13,749 bases of DNA from Actinomycetota bacterium. Lineage in GTDB: Bacteria > Actinomycetota > Actinomycetes > S36-B12 > CAIYMF01. The notes beneath the pieces are model-generated. The model was not told the origin of the DNA and did no database searches. It saw only the letters and a list, made by a program, of their open reading frames with translations. Below are positions 13,592 to 13,749 of this stretch, piece by piece (position 1 is the first letter of the stretch; the number at the start of each line of letters is the position of its first letter). The DNA lies in contig WLOZ01000018.1 of assembly GCA_009699025.1 (NCBI GenBank), forward strand, positions 1-13,749. Reading direction: 5' to 3'. Made by a program: the position numbers and the translations under genes.

Positions 13592-13749
13592 ACATCGACA
13601 TCACCCTGCAGGAATCACTGCCACTGACCCCCGAACAGCGCACCCGCCTCGCCCAACTCGCCGACACCCTCATCGCCGGCGGCGCCGGCCTACCCAGCGC
13701 CAGTGAAGCAGAAGTGCACTCAGTCTGGATCGACCGAGTATTCACCGCA
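13588..13749 (+). CDS. Gluconate 2-dehydrogenase subunit 3-like protein, N-terminal part
   Basis: The first 54 residues of a gene that runs off the window, starting at GTG 13588, which overlaps the GMC stop by 4 bases (GTGA). The visible part contains LTPEQRTRLAQLADTLIAGG and GLPSASEAEVHSVWIDRVF, the usual opening of gluconate 2-dehydrogenase subunit 3 family proteins, which pair with and stabilise GMC-type large subunits. Many relatives carry a twin-arginine signal; none is visible here, which agrees with a cytoplasmic complex. Direct coupling to the GMC gene strongly supports the assignment as its partner subunit. The C-terminal half and any following cytochrome or transport gene are outside the window. 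Confidence 0.75.
   Translation, partial: MNIDITLQESLPLTPEQRTRLAQLADTLIAGGAGLPSASEAEVHSVWIDRVFTA

Noticed and set aside
1..13749. Mobile element, CRISPR array, tRNA or phage features
   Set aside because: No transposase, integrase, regularly spaced repeats or cloverleaf sequence was recognised on either strand.

Overview
The window is a densely packed catabolic accessory region from a high-G+C bacterium, most likely an actinobacterium. G/C-ending codons dominate, many genes start with GTG, genes overlap by 4 bases (ATGA or GTGA), and two intergenic gaps of about 130 bases hold the candidate control sites. I see no tRNA, rRNA, CRISPR array or insertion sequence. No gene-free stretch exceeds 300 bases.

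Layout. (1) Bases 1-3012, plus strand: the tail of an unidentified gene, then an Ldh-family NAD(P)-dependent 2-oxoacid reductase, a mandelate-racemase-type enolase-superfamily enzyme (probable sugar-acid dehydratase) and a HAD phosphatase, all overlapping by 4 bases. (2) Bases 3009-7704, minus strand, one six-gene operon read from right to left: NIPSNAP protein, aldo/keto reductase, acyl-CoA ligase, MaoC enoyl-CoA hydratase, cyclase/kynurenine-formamidase-like metal hydrolase and FlK-like thioesterase. (3) Bases 7833-10107, plus strand: 2-keto-3-deoxy sugar-acid kinase (PfkB), IclR regulator and KDPG/KDPGal-type aldolase. (4) Bases 10237 to the end, plus strand: ETF beta, ETF alpha, a GMC flavin oxidoreductase with a cysteine cluster, and the start of a gluconate-2-dehydrogenase-subunit-3-like protein.

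How the genes could work together (inference). The dehydratase, kinase and aldolase make a complete lower pathway: sugar acid to 2-keto-3-deoxy acid, to its 6-phosphate, to pyruvate plus glyceraldehyde-3-phosphate. The GMC enzyme and its small partner could oxidise the sugar or glycoside upstream. Neither shows an export signal, so they look cytoplasmic, and the adjacent soluble ETF may be their electron acceptor. The minus-strand operon adds CoA activation, hydration, ring or amide hydrolysis and thioester release for a second, non-sugar acid. A plausible overall role is breakdown of a conjugate with a sugar part and an acyl or cyclic part, but the substrate cannot be read from sequence.

Two dyad-symmetric sites built on TATGC/GCATA lie in the two main promoter regions (7739-7763 and 10197-10228). 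They are candidate operators for the IclR protein encoded between them.
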